Shown here: positions 24,556 to 24,899 of the stretch, one piece after another
Position numbering within the stretch: position 1 is the stretch's first letter
Layout: each line of letters starts with the position of its first letter
Assembly (NCBI GenBank): GCA_044238735.1
Contig: JBIICS010000030.1
Location: 1-24,899, forward strand
DNA: 24,899 bases
From: JBIICS01 sp044238735
GTDB taxonomy: Bacteria > Bacteroidota > Bacteroidia > UBA4408
Reading direction: 5' to 3'
Made by a program: the position numbers and the translations under genes
Notes under the pieces: model-generated
Database searches by the model: none
Told to the model about the DNA's origin: nothing
The model's input: the letters and a program-made list of their open reading frames with translations, nothing else

Positions 24556-24589
24556 AAAAAACCCGTTCTTAATTGGAACGGGTTTTTTT
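24556..24589. terminator. Bidirectional Rho-independent terminator
   Basis: The stem CCCGTTC (24562-24568) pairs with GAACGGG (24576-24582) across a 7-nt loop. It is extended by A6 on the left and T7 on the right, giving a U-run on either strand. It lies between the convergent acyl-CoA dehydrogenase gene (plus, stop at 24464) and the T9SS protein gene (minus, stop at 24611) and can serve both. Confidence 0.9.
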
Positions 24590-24610
24590 ATAAATATATA
24601 TTAAAAATGA

Positions 24611-24899
24611 TTATTGCTTTATAAACTTCTGAACGGTTCTTTTATCGCCATTACTTATGGAAATAAAATAAACACCCGAGCTTAATTCTAAAGTATTAAG
24701 CTCATTTTCGCCTGCACCTAATTTTATAGTTTTTATACAAGCACCGTTAATGTTTAGTATCTCTACTTTACTTTCTTCAACAAGATTTATATTTAGCGAA
24801 TTATTGAATGGATTGGGATATACCTGGTTCTGTAAACTTAATTCTTCTTGAGAAATTACATCTTCTTCACCGTCAGAAGAAAGTCTACAACCAAAGGTT
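24611..24899 (-). CDS. T9SS-sorted secreted protein, C-terminal end only
   Basis: The last 96 residues of a gene that enters from the right edge. After TFGCRLSSDGEED come QVYPNPFNNSLNI, a beta-rich stretch with VEILNINGACIKTI, then LELSSGVYFISI and the basic end KRTVQKFIKQ followed by TAA (24611-24613). This is a complete type A Por secretion (T9SS) sorting tail. The protein is therefore exported across the outer membrane, then cleaved and anchored or released. The functional domain lies outside the window and cannot be named. It is convergent with the acyl-CoA dehydrogenase gene and shares its terminator. Confidence 0.9.
   Translation of the reverse strand, partial: TFGCRLSSDGEEDVISQEELSLQNQVYPNPFNNSLNINLVEESKVEILNINGACIKTIKLGAGENELNTLELSSGVYFISISNGDKRTVQKFIKQ

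Noticed and set aside
1..24899. Phage, transposon, defence island, CRISPR or RNA genes
   Set aside because: No integrase, transposase, repeat array, tRNA or rRNA signature was seen; all large frames are assigned to housekeeping, signalling or envelope genes.

Overview
The window is AT-rich and looks like a chromosomal segment of a non-flagellated member of the Bacteroidota. Three observations point there: two proteins with type IX secretion (T9SS, Por) C-terminal sorting tails, a type III glutamine synthetase, and promoter-like TAnnTTTG elements of the kind Bacteroidota use at -7. No rRNA, tRNA, CRISPR array or intact mobile element was found.

Layout. 1-491 (minus) is the N-terminal part of a MacB/FtsX-type ABC permease. 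832-7426 (minus) is a tight four-gene signalling operon. In transcription order it holds a cytosolic hybrid histidine kinase (GAF-PAS-PAS-HisKA-HATPase and three receiver domains), a single-domain response regulator, a CheR methyltransferase, and a fused CheB methylesterase / receiver / PP2C (SpoIIE-type) phosphatase. No chemoreceptor, CheA or CheW is present. 7789-8133 (plus) is a small membrane protein convergent with the next block.

8135-15786 (minus) is an envelope-related block. In transcription order it has a small Cys-containing membrane-anchored protein, a PIN-PhoH ATPase, an 893-residue protein with two D-Ala-D-Ala-ligase-like modules in tandem, a three-PASTA membrane protein, and a large T9SS-sorted exported protein whose start overlaps the PASTA gene. 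15874-18054 (minus) is type III glutamine synthetase, closed by a strong terminator.

18308-24464 (plus) is a fatty-acid beta-oxidation cluster: a MarR-type regulator, a fused 3-hydroxyacyl-CoA dehydrogenase/enoyl-CoA hydratase, a thiolase and an acyl-CoA dehydrogenase. Together these cover all four steps of the beta-oxidation spiral. A decayed four-helix-bundle (S23/TIGR02436-type) gene sits between thiolase and acyl-CoA dehydrogenase. The window ends in a bidirectional terminator and the C-terminus of another T9SS-sorted protein (minus).

The points most worth a second look are the CheB-receiver-PP2C fusion operon, the tandem Ddl-like protein in which the two modules have lost different active-site features, the fossil gene inside the beta-oxidation cluster, and an identical 13-nt motif placed exactly 4 nt before two start codons, which suggests leaderless transcripts.
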